Translations under genes and position numbers: made by a program
Assembly: GCF_003570905.1 (NCBI RefSeq)
Contig: NZ_QXJM01000040.1
Span: forward strand, 783,529-847,528
DNA length: 64,000 bases
DNA from: Cohnella faecalis
GTDB lineage: Bacteria; Bacillota; Bacilli; Paenibacillales; Paenibacillaceae
Reading direction: 5' to 3'
Shown: positions 1-11,106 of the stretch, in pieces
Numbering within the stretch: the stretch's first letter is position 1
How the letters are laid out: each line of letters opens with the position of its first letter
The notes under the pieces: generated by a model
What the model was told of the DNA's origin: nothing
The model's input: only the letters and a program-made list of their open reading frames with translations
Databases searched by the model: none

Positions 1-109
1 ATGTCTGCAAAACGGCTGCAGAGTTTCGAAAAATGATAAACGAGGCTTAACCATACGACCGTCTCTGAGGCCAAGTGACTCTTATTGCTGAACGGACAAT
101 ATATGTTTC

Positions 110-155
110 AAGGAAAATGAAAGGAGCTGCTGCGGCAGCTCCTTTCATTTTCCTT
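110..155 (+). terminator. Strong hairpin terminator of an upstream gene
   Basis: A perfect 21-bp stem (110-130 pairing with 135-155) closes a 4-nt loop (TGCG). Because the arms carry A-rich and T-rich ends, the structure could terminate in either direction. No gene is visible in 1-109, so it probably ends a gene lying to the left of the window and insulates the RCC1 gene that starts about 75 bp downstream. Confidence 0.75.
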
Positions 156-229
156 TCATAGCCTTTTGTTAAAATTCCAATGGAGAAAATATTACCGAAA
201 TAGGTTTGGAACAAAGGAGCGAATACATC

Positions 230-3200
230 TTGTTATCGTTTAAATGGAGAACGAGGATTAGCCTTGTTATGAGCCTCGTATTGATGCTTGGCTGGCTGGT
301 TCCCTACGGCTCGCATTCCGCTTATGCGTCACAAGAGGGAGTTCGAAGCACGGAAGGAATACGAATGGCCGCGGGAGCTGCTCACTCCCTCTTGTTGAAA
401 TCCAATGGTACCGTCGTCGCATGGGGCGCCAGAAGTAACGGTCAATCGACCGTGCCGGGGGATCTGACGGATGCGATAGCCATCGCTGCCGGAAACTATT
501 TTTCGCTCGCTCTGAAATCGGATGGCACGGTCGTCGCATGGGGCGACAACGGATATGGTCAGACCGCCATTCCAGATGAAGCGGCAACGGGCGGAGTCGT
601 GGCGATTGCCGCAGGAGGCTCTTATTCGCTTGCGCTCCTGTCGAATGGAACGGTTATAGGATGGGGGGACAATAGCAAGGGTCAAAGGTCTGTGCCGGCA
701 GGCTTGACGGATGTGATAGCCATCGCCGCCGGAAACGAGCACTCGCTCGCGCTGAAATCGGACGGTACGGTCGTCGCATGGGGAGACAGCAATCAGGGAC
801 AAACGACAATACCCGCCCAATTGGCAACAGGCGGAGTGGTGTCGATCGCCGCAGGAGCCTATCATTCGCTCGCGCTGAAATCGGACGGTACGGTCGTCGT
901 TTGGGGACTCAACAATCAGGGACAAACGACAATACCGGCCCAATTGGCAACAGGCGGAGCGGTGTCGATCGCCGCAGGAGGAGATTCTTCGCTTGCGCTG
1001 AAATCGGATGGCACCGTCGTCGCATGGGGGTCTCAGGGTCAAACGGCTGTGCCTGCTGGTTTGACCGATGTGGTGTCGATGAGTGCGGGATGGTCTCATT
1101 CGCTCGCGTTAAGATCGGACGGCACGGTCGTCGCATGGGGAGACAATAGCGAAGGTCAGACGACGGTGCCTGCGGGTCTTTCTTCACCAATCAAGGGGAA
1201 GAACATCGCATCCGGAGGAAATTCTTCCATAGCGCTGAAGTCAGATGGTACCGTGATCGGCTGGGGGAGCACCGGCAGCGGTCAACTCAACATACCGGCG
1301 GGCTTAAGCGGAGTGGCGGCAATCGATAAAGGAAATCTTCATGGGCTTGTACTGAAATCGAACGGTACTGTGGTCGCTTGGGGATACAATTATGATGGTC
1401 AAGCGACGGTGCCTGCGGGCTTAAATGGCGTTGTATCCATCGCCGCAGGAAATGCTTTTTCATTAGCGCTGAAGTCGGATGGCACCGTGGTCGGCTGGGG
1501 TATAATCTGAATGGTGAAACCAATGTGCCAGTGGGCTTAACGGGAGTAGCGGCGATTGCTGCGGGAGATCATCATTCGCTCGCCTTGAAATCGGACGGCA
1601 CCGTGGTCGCATGGGGAGCAGTGCCGATGGTCGAAACCATGTGCCCTCGGGCTTAGATGGAGTAGTGGCCATCGCTGCTGGAACTGCCCATTCGCTAGCG
1701 CTGAAGTCGGACGGCACCGTAGTCGGCTGGGGGTACAATACTAATGGTGAAACCAATGTGCCAGCGGGCTTAACGGGAGTAGTGGCGATTGCCGCGGGAG
1801 CTGCTCATTCGCTCGCCTTGAAATCGGATGGCACCGTAGTCGCCTGGGGGAAAAGTGACGTTGGTCAAACCAACGTTCCGGCAGATTTAGACGGAGTAGT
1901 GGCGATCTCTGCAGGCTATAATCATTCGCTTGCTTTAAAAGCAGACGGCACCGCGGTCGCTTGGGGACTTAATGGTAATGGTCAAGCTAATGTACCCGGG
2001 AATGCAAAACTGAGCGATCTTACGCTGCAGCAAGGGGACTTTACGGAATCCTTTCAGCCTTCAGTCACGGCCTACACGTATTATTTTGACGGGCATTCGC
2101 TGTCCAGTGTCGATGTTACGCCGACGCTTGCGAGCGGAGCCCGGGCAGGTATATACATGAACAATGAGTTGCTGCCCAGCGGCGGCACGAAGACGATTAA
2201 CATAGCGGGAGCGACTACGGATACGGTTATTCCGGTTCGTGTCGAGCCCTACCTGCTGTCTGGCCAAACCTATACGATTACGTTAGCGATCGACTCTACG
2301 GACCCGGCCGTGTTGTTTGGCACTAACGGACGGGCAACGGCAGCGACATCCGCAGCAACCAAAGTAACGGTCACCGATACGCAAAGCGGAGTCGATGGCA
2401 ATTCCTTGCAATATGCGTGGACGCAAAGCACAGCCGTTCCGACTGGAGGATGGGCAGCTTTCAGCAATGAGGATACGTTAAGTCGGACAAGCGGCGACGG
2501 CAACTGGTACCTGCACATTCGAGCATCGGACGCGGTAGGGAATGTTGTAGATGCCGTATCAAGTCCCTATGTGCTGGATAACACCGCACCGACAGCAACC
2601 GTATCCAGCTCGGCAAGCGGCACGGTAAACGCCTCATTTCCTGTAACGATAACGTTCAGCGAAAGTGTGAATGGTTTTACGGAGGCAGATCTTGAGGTCG
2701 CAAATGGCACAGCGTCGAATTGGGTTTCCGTGACCGCGGCGACCTACACGGCTACCATTACGCCAACAATGAGCGGTCAAGCCGTGACTGTAGCGGTTGA
2801 CGCAGGAGCGGCAACGGATGCAGTGGGACACGGCAATACAGCATCCAATACGCTCAGCTTGCTGTACGATACGACGAAGCCGATAGTTGCCTTTGGCGGC
2901 TTCACCGATCATCAGCGATTCGCCGCACCGCCAGCGGAAGCTTCCGTTACCGTCAGCGAAGCCGTCTATTGGGTTGCGGGCGGCGCTCAACTTACTTCTG
3001 CCAATGCGCTGCCCCTGATCAGCATGACTAAGGACGGCGGAGCATTCTCCGCCTATACGCCAAGCTATGACGAGCCTTCACGAACGTTCACCTTAAGCTT
3101 TAGCGGCACGCTGGATGATGGCGTATACGAGGTTAACGTTGCCGGGGACGCGGTCGAAAATGCCATCCACAATACGCTTGACGCGGCAAGCGCAAGCTTT

Positions 3201-4385
3201 GTCGTAGCTATGCCTGTGGTTGCGAATATTTCGGCTAGCCCGACCGGCTTACCGCGCGCCGGAGGCAATGCAGCAGTTACCATTACAGGCGCCAACCTAA
3301 CCGGACAGACGGTGAAGGTATACGTGGATGGGGTCGAAGCTGCCACAGCGACCGTCGGCAGCGACACAAGCGCGACCGCAACCGTTTCTCTTCCGCGAAA
3401 CGCCGCCCTTACCGTTCGAAGCTATCTTTTAACCGTTTATCTAAACGGCGCGGAAGTTGCAAGCCTATCTTCTACGGTTACAGTGGCCGCAGCGCCGCCG
3501 CCGACAACAACGATAAACCTCTCTAGCAATTCGGAGCTGGCTAAATTAAATGTAAATGCATCCGGAAAGCCGCTCGGATTATCGCCGGAGTTCAAGCCCG
3601 AAACGACGGAGTATACGGCAGAGACGGATGCGGAACAGATCGAGCTGCGGGTCGCTCCCGCTCATTCCAATGCGATAGTTACGCTGTTGGGAACACGCAT
3701 AGGGGAGACGACAGCCGTTCCTCTGGCTATGGGAGCCAATGTTCTTACGATCACAGTTCAAGCTGAGGATGGAACCGTCAAGACGTATACGCTAACGATT
3801 AATCGTCTTGCCAGCGGCGAAGAAGAGTCCTCAGCACCTGTATGTGCATTTACGGATATTGAGAAGCACTGGGCCAAGCCGGCTATTTGCGAAGCGGCAG
3901 AGCTGGGGATCGTGGAGGGAGTGGATGCACACACCTTCGTGCCGAACGGCTATATTACTCGGACGGAATTCGCCGTCATGCTGCTTAGGACCCTTCAACT
4001 CCCGATCCGTAACGAGTCGAGCGAGATGTCCTTCAGCGATAGGACAAGCATCCCCGAGTGGGCGCGGCTGTCAGTCCAGACCGCAGTAGCCGAAGGAATT
4101 CTCGAAGGATATTCCGACGGGACATTGCGGCCAACGCGAACGATCAACCGGTCGGAGCTGGCTGCGATGGTCTCCAAGGTAATGAAGTGGGAGGCTGGCA
4201 ATGCGGCAAGCCCCTTCTTCGCTGACGATGCCAGAATTCCGGTCTGGGCTAAGGCTTATGTCGAGGCGGCCCGCGTGCACGGGATTCTGGTAGGACGAGC
4301 AGGCAATCAATTTATACCGAATGGATTAACAACAAGAGCCGAAGCTGCCGTCGTTCTTTTGCGGCTTTGGAAAGCTCTTCACTAA
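230..4385 (+). pseudogene. RCC1-repeat, Ig-like, SLH-anchored surface protein, with two frameshifts
   Basis: A secreted, cell-wall-anchored repeat protein of about 1,385 aa if two frameshifts are repaired. The TTG at 230 is chosen as start because AAAGGAG (213-219) lies 10 nt upstream; the in-frame TTG at 206 has no such site. A signal peptide with a likely SAYA/SQEG cleavage follows. I count 14 RCC1-type repeats of about 37 aa with the core SLALKSDGTVVAWG, enough for two seven-bladed propellers. Then come bacterial Ig-like domains, a cadherin-like beta-sandwich domain (coding about 3520-3810) and three SLH domains (3840-4380) that would bind secondary cell-wall polymer. One base is missing near 1499-1501 and one near 1612-1618, both beside G runs in repeats 10 and 11. 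Coding similarity continues across both sites, so this is recent damage or sequencing error rather than decay. The ligand is unknown. Confidence 0.85.
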
Positions 4386-4407
4386 CCCCATAGAGCGTAG
4401 ATTCAGG

Positions 4408-4455
4408 CTGATCCGTACTGTCATTCTTAATGACGATGCGGGTCAGTCTTTTTTG
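4408..4455 (+). terminator. Rho-independent terminator of the RCC1/SLH gene
   Basis: An 18-bp stem containing G-U pairs (about 4408-4425 with 4429-4446) is followed by a T run reaching 4455. It sits 23 bp after the stop codon and before the promoter region of the histidine kinase gene. Confidence 0.7.
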
Positions 4456-4530
4456 TCGAATTGTCGTATACTATATGGAGAGAAATAATGAAAGAGTAAC
4501 CTCTCATGCCAAACCTAAAGGATCTGCCTG

Positions 4531-6263
4531 ATGAATTCCACTGTAGAGCTTGTCTTTATGATTGCTTCGTTGATTATGATGGGCGTCATCTTATTTTTTG
4601 TATACGGGTTTAGAAGGGAACGCGGAGTACGCTATCTCATTGGCGTGATCGTGTGCCGGATTATTTATTCAAGCGGGATCATTATGGAGAGAAGCAGCGA
4701 TTTATTGGATGAAAAGCTGTTTTTCCGTCATATTCAGAGTACGGCGATGAACTTAATGGTGCCTTTTTTTCTCCTGTTCGTCTATCAGTTGATCGGTCGC
4801 GAAAAATTAGTCAAGCCGCTATGGAAGATCATGCTGATCGCGGTATTTGCGCTCTGGTCGCTGCTGTCGTGGCTCGATCCCGAGCTTCATGCGATCTATC
4901 GTACGATTCAGCTCGATAACGGCCATTTAATAACGACGAGAACCCCCTATTCGGTCGCTTTCTCGGTTACTTGTTACGGCATTTTGGCTGTCTGTCTTTA
5001 TTTTCTTTTTCAGTATATACGGAACATCCGCAGCGATTTTCGCAAGCCGGGGATGTGGGTTCTGCTGCTGGCCTCCTTGCCGATCGTGCTTGAGATTGCA
5101 AAGCTCGCGAACCCCGTATCGTCGTCCTGGTTGCTTCCGTTTTCGGTTTATTGCGGATTTACAGGGACCGTGATGCTGGCGATCACTTTGCGGATCAAAT
5201 TTTTCGCTACCGTTCCGATTGCCAGAAATATTGTGATGGATACGCTTCAAGAAAGCATGGTGATAGCGAATGCTTCAGGGAAGATCATCGACAGCAATAA
5301 AAGGGCTTCCGAATGGTTCTCAGAGATAGGGTACGGAGCTGTTGACGGTCGGAATATCGCGGAGTTATTGGCGGCTTGGCCGGAATGGCATAAGCTGTGT
5401 ACGTCTATGCAACAGGGCCGCGTAGAGATCGACGCATGGCTGGATGGAGAAAGAAAGATCTATAGTGTGAACGTATATCCGTTACGTATCCTGCGTAAGC
5501 AGGGGCAGGGCAGCATCTCTCTTATCGTCGATATTACGGAGAAGCAGCGGCATCTGGAGCAGATTGCACAGCTCAACCGGTTGAAGGATCAACTGATTAC
5601 AATCGTGTCGCACGATATTCGCAGTCCGCTGGCGGCGCAGTTTCAACTCGTTGAATTGCTGGAAGAAGATAGAGAGAGCTTCGGTGCGGATCATCGGGAA
5701 ATCGTCGAGATGCTTGGCAGCCAAATTCGGAATACTCTCGGTATGACTAATAATTTGCTAGAGTGGTTCCGCAGCCAGCGGGAAGACATGACTCTTCGTC
5801 CACAGTCACTGGAGCTAGCTGAAGTTGTGGAGGAGTGCTGTCAGGTGCTGCTTATTAACAGCGAGGCCAAACAGATAAGCGTGAATAACGGAATTGGCTT
5901 AGGCACCCGCGTATATGTGGATCGGGAAGTGCTCGGATTAATTATCCGAAATTTGTTGTCCAATGCTATCAAATTCACCGGACTGGGGGGAAGATAGATG
6001 TGCATGCCCAGTTGTCGGGGGATACGGTAACCGTATCCGTTCGAGATAACGGGGTAGGGATGGAAGAGGAACAGCTTCGTCGGTTATTTGGCGGGACGCC
6101 GCTTCACTCATTGGCGGGCACCTTGGGAGAGAAGGGTGCGGGACTTGGACTGCTCGTAAGCCGGCAGTTCGTCGAGCGAAGCGGCGGGAGCCTATGGGCG
6201 GAAAGCAAAGCCGGACAAGGAAGCGCATTTTACTTCACGATGAGGGGCGGAGCAGAGGGGTGA
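4531..6263 (+). pseudogene. 7TM sensor histidine kinase with PAS domain, one frameshift
   Basis: A membrane histidine kinase of about 577 aa when repaired. The ATG at 4531 follows AAAGGA (4517-4522) at 8 nt. The first ~220 residues form about seven hydrophobic helices, as in 7TMR-HisK sensors. A PAS-like segment follows, then an H-box (IVSHDIRSPL), the N-box (LLSNAIKFT), and in the second reading frame the G1 box (VRDNGVGM) and G2 box (GAGLGLLV). The frame is lost at about 5976-5990, exactly between the N- and G1-boxes. One extra C in the CC of the ACCGGA sequence would restore TGGKIDVHAQ and full continuity. The 3' end overlaps the start of the response regulator gene (GTGA overlap at 6260-6263), so the two form a translationally coupled two-component pair. 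The signal sensed is not evident. Confidence 0.85.
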
Positions 6264-7375
6264 GAGTTCTCATAGTGGACGACGAGCCCGCCATGCTGCT
6301 TGCTATGAAGCGATTGCTGGCCAGTATGGATGGCGTGGAGCTTGTTGGGAGCTTCCGAAGCGCTCAAGAGGCGGCAGACTTCGTTCGGGACGGGGATGTG
6401 GATCTCGCGTTTTTGGACATTCAGATCGGCGCGGACGACGGATTGGAGCTGGCTCGCAGCTTGCGTTCGGTTCGTGCGGATCTTGACATCGTGTTTACGA
6501 CTTCTCACGCCGAATATGCGATGGATGCCTACGATGTTTATCCATTGGACTATATGGTTAAGCCGATTTCCCGAAAGCGACTGAGCCAGACGATCGCCAG
6601 AGCGGCTGCCAGACGCAGCGCTGCTTCCGACGATACCGGCGGCCACGAGCCTAATCGGCTGACGGTTCGGGGACTGGGCTGCTTCGAGGCCAGCAGCAAG
6701 CAAGCGGGAGTCGTGAAATGGATTTCCAAAAAAAGCACGGAGCTGTTCGCCTATTTGCTCGTTAATCGAGGCCGCAGTGTGAGCAAAGACCGAATTTTGG
6801 AGGCTGTATTTCCGGGGATGCCTCTTAAGAACGCGGAAATCTATTTGAATACGGCAGTCTATCAGCTAAGAAAAGCGTTGTCGGCTCACGGTTTCAAGGA
6901 GATCGTCGTTTCAGCGCAGGAGCAGTATCGTGTTGACTTGGATCAGGCCGATGTGGATTTTATTCAATTTGCGCAGGGCGCGGAGCAATTGTCCGAAATC
7001 AACGAAGCCAATGAAGCGGACGCAATCGAGCTGGAGAAACAGTTTGCAGGCGACCTGTTCGAGGACAGATCATTTGAGTGGGCGACTATGGAACGCGAGC
7101 GGTTGGCGATATTGTACGTTTCCTTAGCCAAGCGCCTGGCAGACTGGCTGCTGGCACAGAAGAGGTATCGAGAAGCGGCGCAAATGGCGAGAAGAATGGT
7201 ATCCCGTAATGAATTTGAAGAAGAGTCCAATCTGTTGCTGCTGAATATACTCGGAGCTATGGGAGACAGGCAGGAACTATACAATCATTATGAACGCTAT
7301 ACGAAGTGGCTGCTTCAAGAGCTCGGCGTGCAGCCTTCTGAGGAATTTCGCCGGATTTATGAACAATATCGATGA
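6260..7375 (+). CDS. Response regulator with winged-helix and BTAD domains
   Basis: A 371-aa two-component regulator. The GTG at 6260 overlaps the TGA of the kinase gene and gives a normal receiver-domain start (VRVLIVDDEP). The receiver domain holds the acidic pair D7/D8, phosphoacceptor D53 (FLDIQIG) and the conserved Lys in MVKPIS. It is followed by an OmpR-like winged helix (about residues 140-230, with the segment KSTELFAYLLVNRG) and a bacterial transcriptional activator domain (BTAD, about 235-370) of helical repeats, as in SARP regulators. The partner is the 7TM kinase immediately upstream. Target genes are unknown; the neighbouring surface-protein gene is a possible target, but that is only inference from position. 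Confidence 0.88.
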   Translation: MRVLIVDDEPAMLLAMKRLLASMDGVELVGSFRSAQEAADFVRDGDVDLAFLDIQIGADDGLELARSLRSVRADLDIVFTTSHAEYAMDAYDVYPLDYMVKPISRKRLSQTIARAAARRSAASDDTGGHEPNRLTVRGLGCFEASSKQAGVVKWISKKSTELFAYLLVNRGRSVSKDRILEAVFPGMPLKNAEIYLNTAVYQLRKALSAHGFKEIVVSAQEQYRVDLDQADVDFIQFAQGAEQLSEINEANEADAIELEKQFAGDLFEDRSFEWATMERERLAILYVSLAKRLADWLLAQKRYREAAQMARRMVSRNEFEEESNLLLLNILGAMGDRQELYNHYERYTKWLLQELGVQPSEEFRRIYEQYR

Positions 7376-7429
7376 GCGTCCTCTACGCTGATCGGGTATT
7401 TTTTGTCGCGTACGAGCCTCGCACCATTA

Positions 7430-9253
7430 TCAGGCTGGGTAGGGGAGCGTCGCTGTGACGATAGTGCCGAGGCCGGGCGTGCTGTCAATCTTCAAGCCGA
7501 AAGGCTCGCCGTACTGCATGCGCAGCCGATTGTGCACGTTAATGAGACCGATTCCGCTCCTCAGCTCCCATTCGCCCGGACGCTCCAATTGCAAGCGGAC
7601 GTCCGAGCTCATTTTGTCGGTAAGCTCCGCAAGCTTCTGCTGCGGGATGCCGTTGCCGTCGTCTTCCACCGCAAGCACTAGCATATGTCCCGCTATCCGC
7701 CCGGTAATCCGAACCGTTGTCCGTTCCTTGCGTTCCTCGCAGCCGTGAATGACCGAATTTTCCACAATCGGCTGCAGCAAAATAGCGGGAATGAGAAAAT
7801 CGTTAAGCGCTTCGTCAATCGAGATTTCATACCTCAGTCTGTCTCCGAAACGACTCTGCTGGATGCCGAGATAAGCCTCCAACAGCTCGATCTCTTTGCG
7901 CAGCGTAATCGTCTGATCGATGTTCGCGTAGCCGCGCAGAATAAGGCTCAGCTTCTCCAGATTGTCCGTCGCCTGCTCCGGCCGTCCCACTTGAATCAAC
8001 GCGCCGATCGTATGGAGCGTATTGTAAATGAAATGCGGCCTGATCTGGCTGACCAAGGCTTGGATTTGCGCTTCCTTCTGAAGAAAGCGGGTCTCGAAAA
8101 TTTCCTTGGTCAAGCGGGTATTCTCCGTGAGCATCTCCTGAATCCGTTCGATCATGGAATTGAACGACGCCCCCAAATAAGCGAGCTCGTCCTCCGATTT
8201 GCTGTCCGGAAAATGAACGGACAGATTGCCCAGCTTCACCTGCTTCATCAGCGAGACCATCTGGAAGAGCGGCCGCAGAAAGACGCGCATCATGAAGAAC
8301 AGCACGGCGCAGGCCAGCAGCGCGCACCCGGCGGCGATGACGATCGTGAAGTTCCTCGTTACGATGGCGCTCTTGTTCAGCTCGTTCACGGAATTAACGG
8401 ATATAACCGACCACCCGGCCCGGGTAATCTCCGAAGAGGCGACGAGGTAGTTCTCTCCGTGTTCCTTGAGATGGAATCGGGATGCGTCGCTGCTCCGAAC
8501 CGCTTCATACAGCGTTCCGGTATCGACCTCTCGAATGCTTGAATAGATCACATTCCCATTCCGGTCGGCAATGAGGAGGCCGCCGCGATCGCCGAGGTTA
8601 ACCTTGTCGCAGATATTCTCGATGCCCGAGTAATTCGCATCCACTTTAATAATTGCCAGCGGACGGGTCGTATCCTTGAGACTCCGCAATTGCTTGACGA
8701 CGGAGAACACCTTCACATGGGGATTGGACTTGATCGTCGTCTGGGCGGGCAGGAAGGTAGGCTTCTGAGTGTTTAAAGCGTTCTTGTACCATTCCTGTTC
8801 GCGAAAATCGGGGTCGAGCGGCTCCACATTCACGGCGCGGCCGTTCGTGTAGACGTCGGTGGAGGTAATGATGTACACCTGGAGAATGTCCAGCCTCGGC
8901 GTCACGATCATCTGATTAAGGAAATCCTCGACCTGTCTCTCCCGCTTGAGCTGCTCGTACTCGGATTGAGGAGCGGGGGAATCGAGCAGCTGCAACACTT
9001 GAAGATTGTTGTAGGGGGATAGGGACAGACGGAACAGGTCGTCGATATAATTGTCGATGTTAAGAGACAGCTGATCGAGAATTTGTTGGGTGCGTTCGTT
9101 GGACTGCTTCTGAAAATCGAGCGTGTAGCGATTGTAAGACAGCAGGGACACAACCGAAATGGCGACCAGAAAAAGCACGATAGTCGTCCCCGTCAGCTTG
9201 ATCTTAATGCTTTGCCTCTTCAACGCATCGAGCTTTCTCCGCTTGCGCCCCAT
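7430..9253 (-). CDS. YesM-type sensor histidine kinase
   Basis: A 607-aa kinase with two membrane helices (about residues 17-45 and 300-325) around an extracellular Cache-like sensor region. A HAMP linker, a His_kinase domain with phospho-accepting His in SQIRPHFIYNTLHTIGAL, and an ATPase domain with N-box (QPIVENSVIHG) and G1 box (VEDDGNGIP) follow. The start at 9253 is preceded by an AAGGGGAG-like site. It lies 30 bp downstream of the AraC-type regulator gene on the same strand, so the pair is probably one operon. It is transcribed away from the binding-protein/permease/GH66 operon, the usual arrangement for sugar-responsive pairs of this family. The inferred role is sensing extracellular glucan fragments, directly or through the binding protein. 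Confidence 0.9.
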   Translation of the reverse strand: MGRKRRKLDALKRQSIKIKLTGTTIVLFLVAISVVSLLSYNRYTLDFQKQSNERTQQILDQLSLNIDNYIDDLFRLSLSPYNNLQVLQLLDSPAPQSEYEQLKRERQVEDFLNQMIVTPRLDILQVYIITSTDVYTNGRAVNVEPLDPDFREQEWYKNALNTQKPTFLPAQTTIKSNPHVKVFSVVKQLRSLKDTTRPLAIIKVDANYSGIENICDKVNLGDRGGLLIADRNGNVIYSSIREVDTGTLYEAVRSSDASRFHLKEHGENYLVASSEITRAGWSVISVNSVNELNKSAIVTRNFTIVIAAGCALLACAVLFFMMRVFLRPLFQMVSLMKQVKLGNLSVHFPDSKSEDELAYLGASFNSMIERIQEMLTENTRLTKEIFETRFLQKEAQIQALVSQIRPHFIYNTLHTIGALIQVGRPEQATDNLEKLSLILRGYANIDQTITLRKEIELLEAYLGIQQSRFGDRLRYEISIDEALNDFLIPAILLQPIVENSVIHGCEERKERTTVRITGRIAGHMLVLAVEDDGNGIPQQKLAELTDKMSSDVRLQLERPGEWELRSGIGLINVHNRLRMQYGEPFGLKIDSTPGLGTIVTATLPYPA

Positions 9254-9283
9254 TTTGCCTAACTCCCCTTGTCTGTTTTGCTT

Positions 9284-10905
9284 CTAGCGAGAAGGGTATT
9301 CTCCCGGTGTAACTCCGAAGTGCTTTTTGAATACGTAGCTGAAATGCTTGACGTTCGCGTAACCGGTACTTTCGGCAATCTCAAAAATTTTTGCATCCGG
9401 CTGCTCGGAGAGAAGACGCGCGGCATTCTCCATTCGAACCCGGGTCATGTATTTGATGTACGGCATTCCGACATGCTTGTGAAAAGCGGTGCTGATGTGC
9501 TGCTGCGACAGCTGGAACGTGTCCGACAGCAGCGAGAGCGAGATCGGCTTGGCGTAGTTCTCCTCGATAAATCGGCGTATATCGTCTACGATTCTCGGCT
9601 CGTTCGCATCGGCAGACTTATCGGCCGCTGCGGTCGGAGTCTGCAAGGTGTCAAGCGCCGCTTGGTAAGCCGCGTTCGCAGAATCAAGCGTCTGCGTCGG
9701 CGCGTCCGACGGCAGAAGTCCGTCCAGCGTCTGCCAAGCTCTCTTCCATTGCTCGGGCCGCCGCTCTTCCGATCCTCGCTCCAGCTCGCGAAGCAGGAAG
9801 GCGCCGAAGCTGTAGACGTAATTGGCTGGCGCGTCGTCCGGCTCGGACAGAAGCTCGGCAAGCAGGGGGCCACCCCGAAGCCGCTTGTCCGCAAAGGGAT
9901 CGTTGACGATTCTCTTTACGATCTGCAGCAGATCGTCTACGGTATCGGCGACGGCGGACTCCGGGCCGTCCCCGAATTCGTACAGCGTGTTGCCCCCGGA
10001 ACGGAACCGCCGGTAGGAGGCGGCTAACGCCGACTGATACGAAGCATCGAGCTGAAGGACGTCCTCGATTCGGACGCCGAGTCCGCCGGTCAGCGTAAGG
10101 CCGGTCGCAGCCTGCATATTTGCGTTTATTTGTCCGTAAAGCTCCCGCACTCGGGTAGCAGCTCGCTTGTTTCCGTACCGGACAGCAGGACGGCGGTTCT
10201 CTCCCGATCGTCGAACGTCGTCCAAGCCAGCTCGCAGCCTTCGGCAGTTTCCGAGGCGATCTGGTTCAGAATGTAGTGGAAGACGGAAGTCTCCTGATAG
10301 CCGATGCGTTTGTCGCGCAACGAGCTCTCGTCAATCTCAAGCAGCAGTAGATGCCCCTCCCCTTCGAAAAGAGGAATCTTCATCCGGTAGGTTAGCGGGA
10401 ACAGCGTGCCGATTTCCGCTTGCGAGCCTGCGATCAGAGCTTGCAGGAGCCGTCGGGCCACCTGCTTCCGGCCTTCGTCGGAGAGTGCGCGGAGACCCCG
10501 AAGAGCCGATTCGTCTGAACGAACCTGCTCGAAATGATCGGCTACCTGAGCCAATACGCGGCGCATGGCTTCCCGGGCAAGCGGCTTGAGCAAATACTGC
10601 TCGGCCTTGTATTTGAGCGCCTGCCGAGCGTATTCGAATTCCTCGTAGCCGGATAGGATGACGATTCGCATGCGCGGATATTTCGCGTACGCTTCCCGGC
10701 ACAGCTCAAGCCCGTTCATGACAGGCATCTTGATATCCGTAACGAGCAGATCGACCTCCCGCCGCGATAGAAAATCAAGCGCTTCCCTGCCGTCGACCGC
10801 TTCTCCGGCAATGACAAAGCGGGAATCCAAGGCGGGAATTTGCATGCGGAGAAACTCCCTCTGAACATCCTCGTCTTCTACGATTAATACGGAATACAAG
10901 CTCAT
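9284..10905 (-). pseudogene. AraC-type response regulator with one frameshift
   Basis: Repaired, this is a 540-aa regulator. It has an N-terminal receiver domain (phosphoacceptor D57 in LVTDIKMPVMNG, Lys in LLKPLA), a middle region of about 270 aa, and a C-terminal AraC double helix-turn-helix (about the last 100 residues, ending GVTPGEYPSR). The ATG at 10905 is chosen because AAGGAG lies just upstream of it. The frame breaks at about 10152-10156. On the coding strand a CCC run would need a fourth C to join SELLP to RVRELYGQ. Both halves are otherwise intact, so a one-base sequencing or recent error is likely. It pairs with the YesM-type kinase immediately downstream and probably activates the divergent GH66/ABC operon that starts about 200 bp away. 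Confidence 0.85.
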
Positions 10906-11106
10906 CTCGCGCTCCTTGTAAGTGAATACTTGTAGTATACCAAACTTCCGAAAGGGGATAAGGGAAGCAGAAAAAATCGACCCCTCCGGAGAAAAAAACG
11001 GAATTTCGTCGCATTCGATCATGATCTATGCTAAGAACAGGAGCCGGGAAGTTAGCAACGCCATATCGTGCCGGCCATCCGCTATCATATTAGAGGGGTG
11101 CATGCA

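Noticed and set aside
329..1190. Antisense open frames across the RCC1 repeats
   Set aside because: These are shadows of the repeated coding sequence; the plus strand has the signal peptide, repeats and SLH domains.
7685..8542. 285-codon plus-strand frame opposite the YesM-type kinase
   Set aside because: Antisense shadow of a well-supported histidine kinase; composition is Arg/Gln-rich without domains.
9269..10027. 252-codon plus-strand frame opposite the AraC regulator
   Set aside because: Antisense shadow; the minus strand carries the AraC helix-turn-helix.
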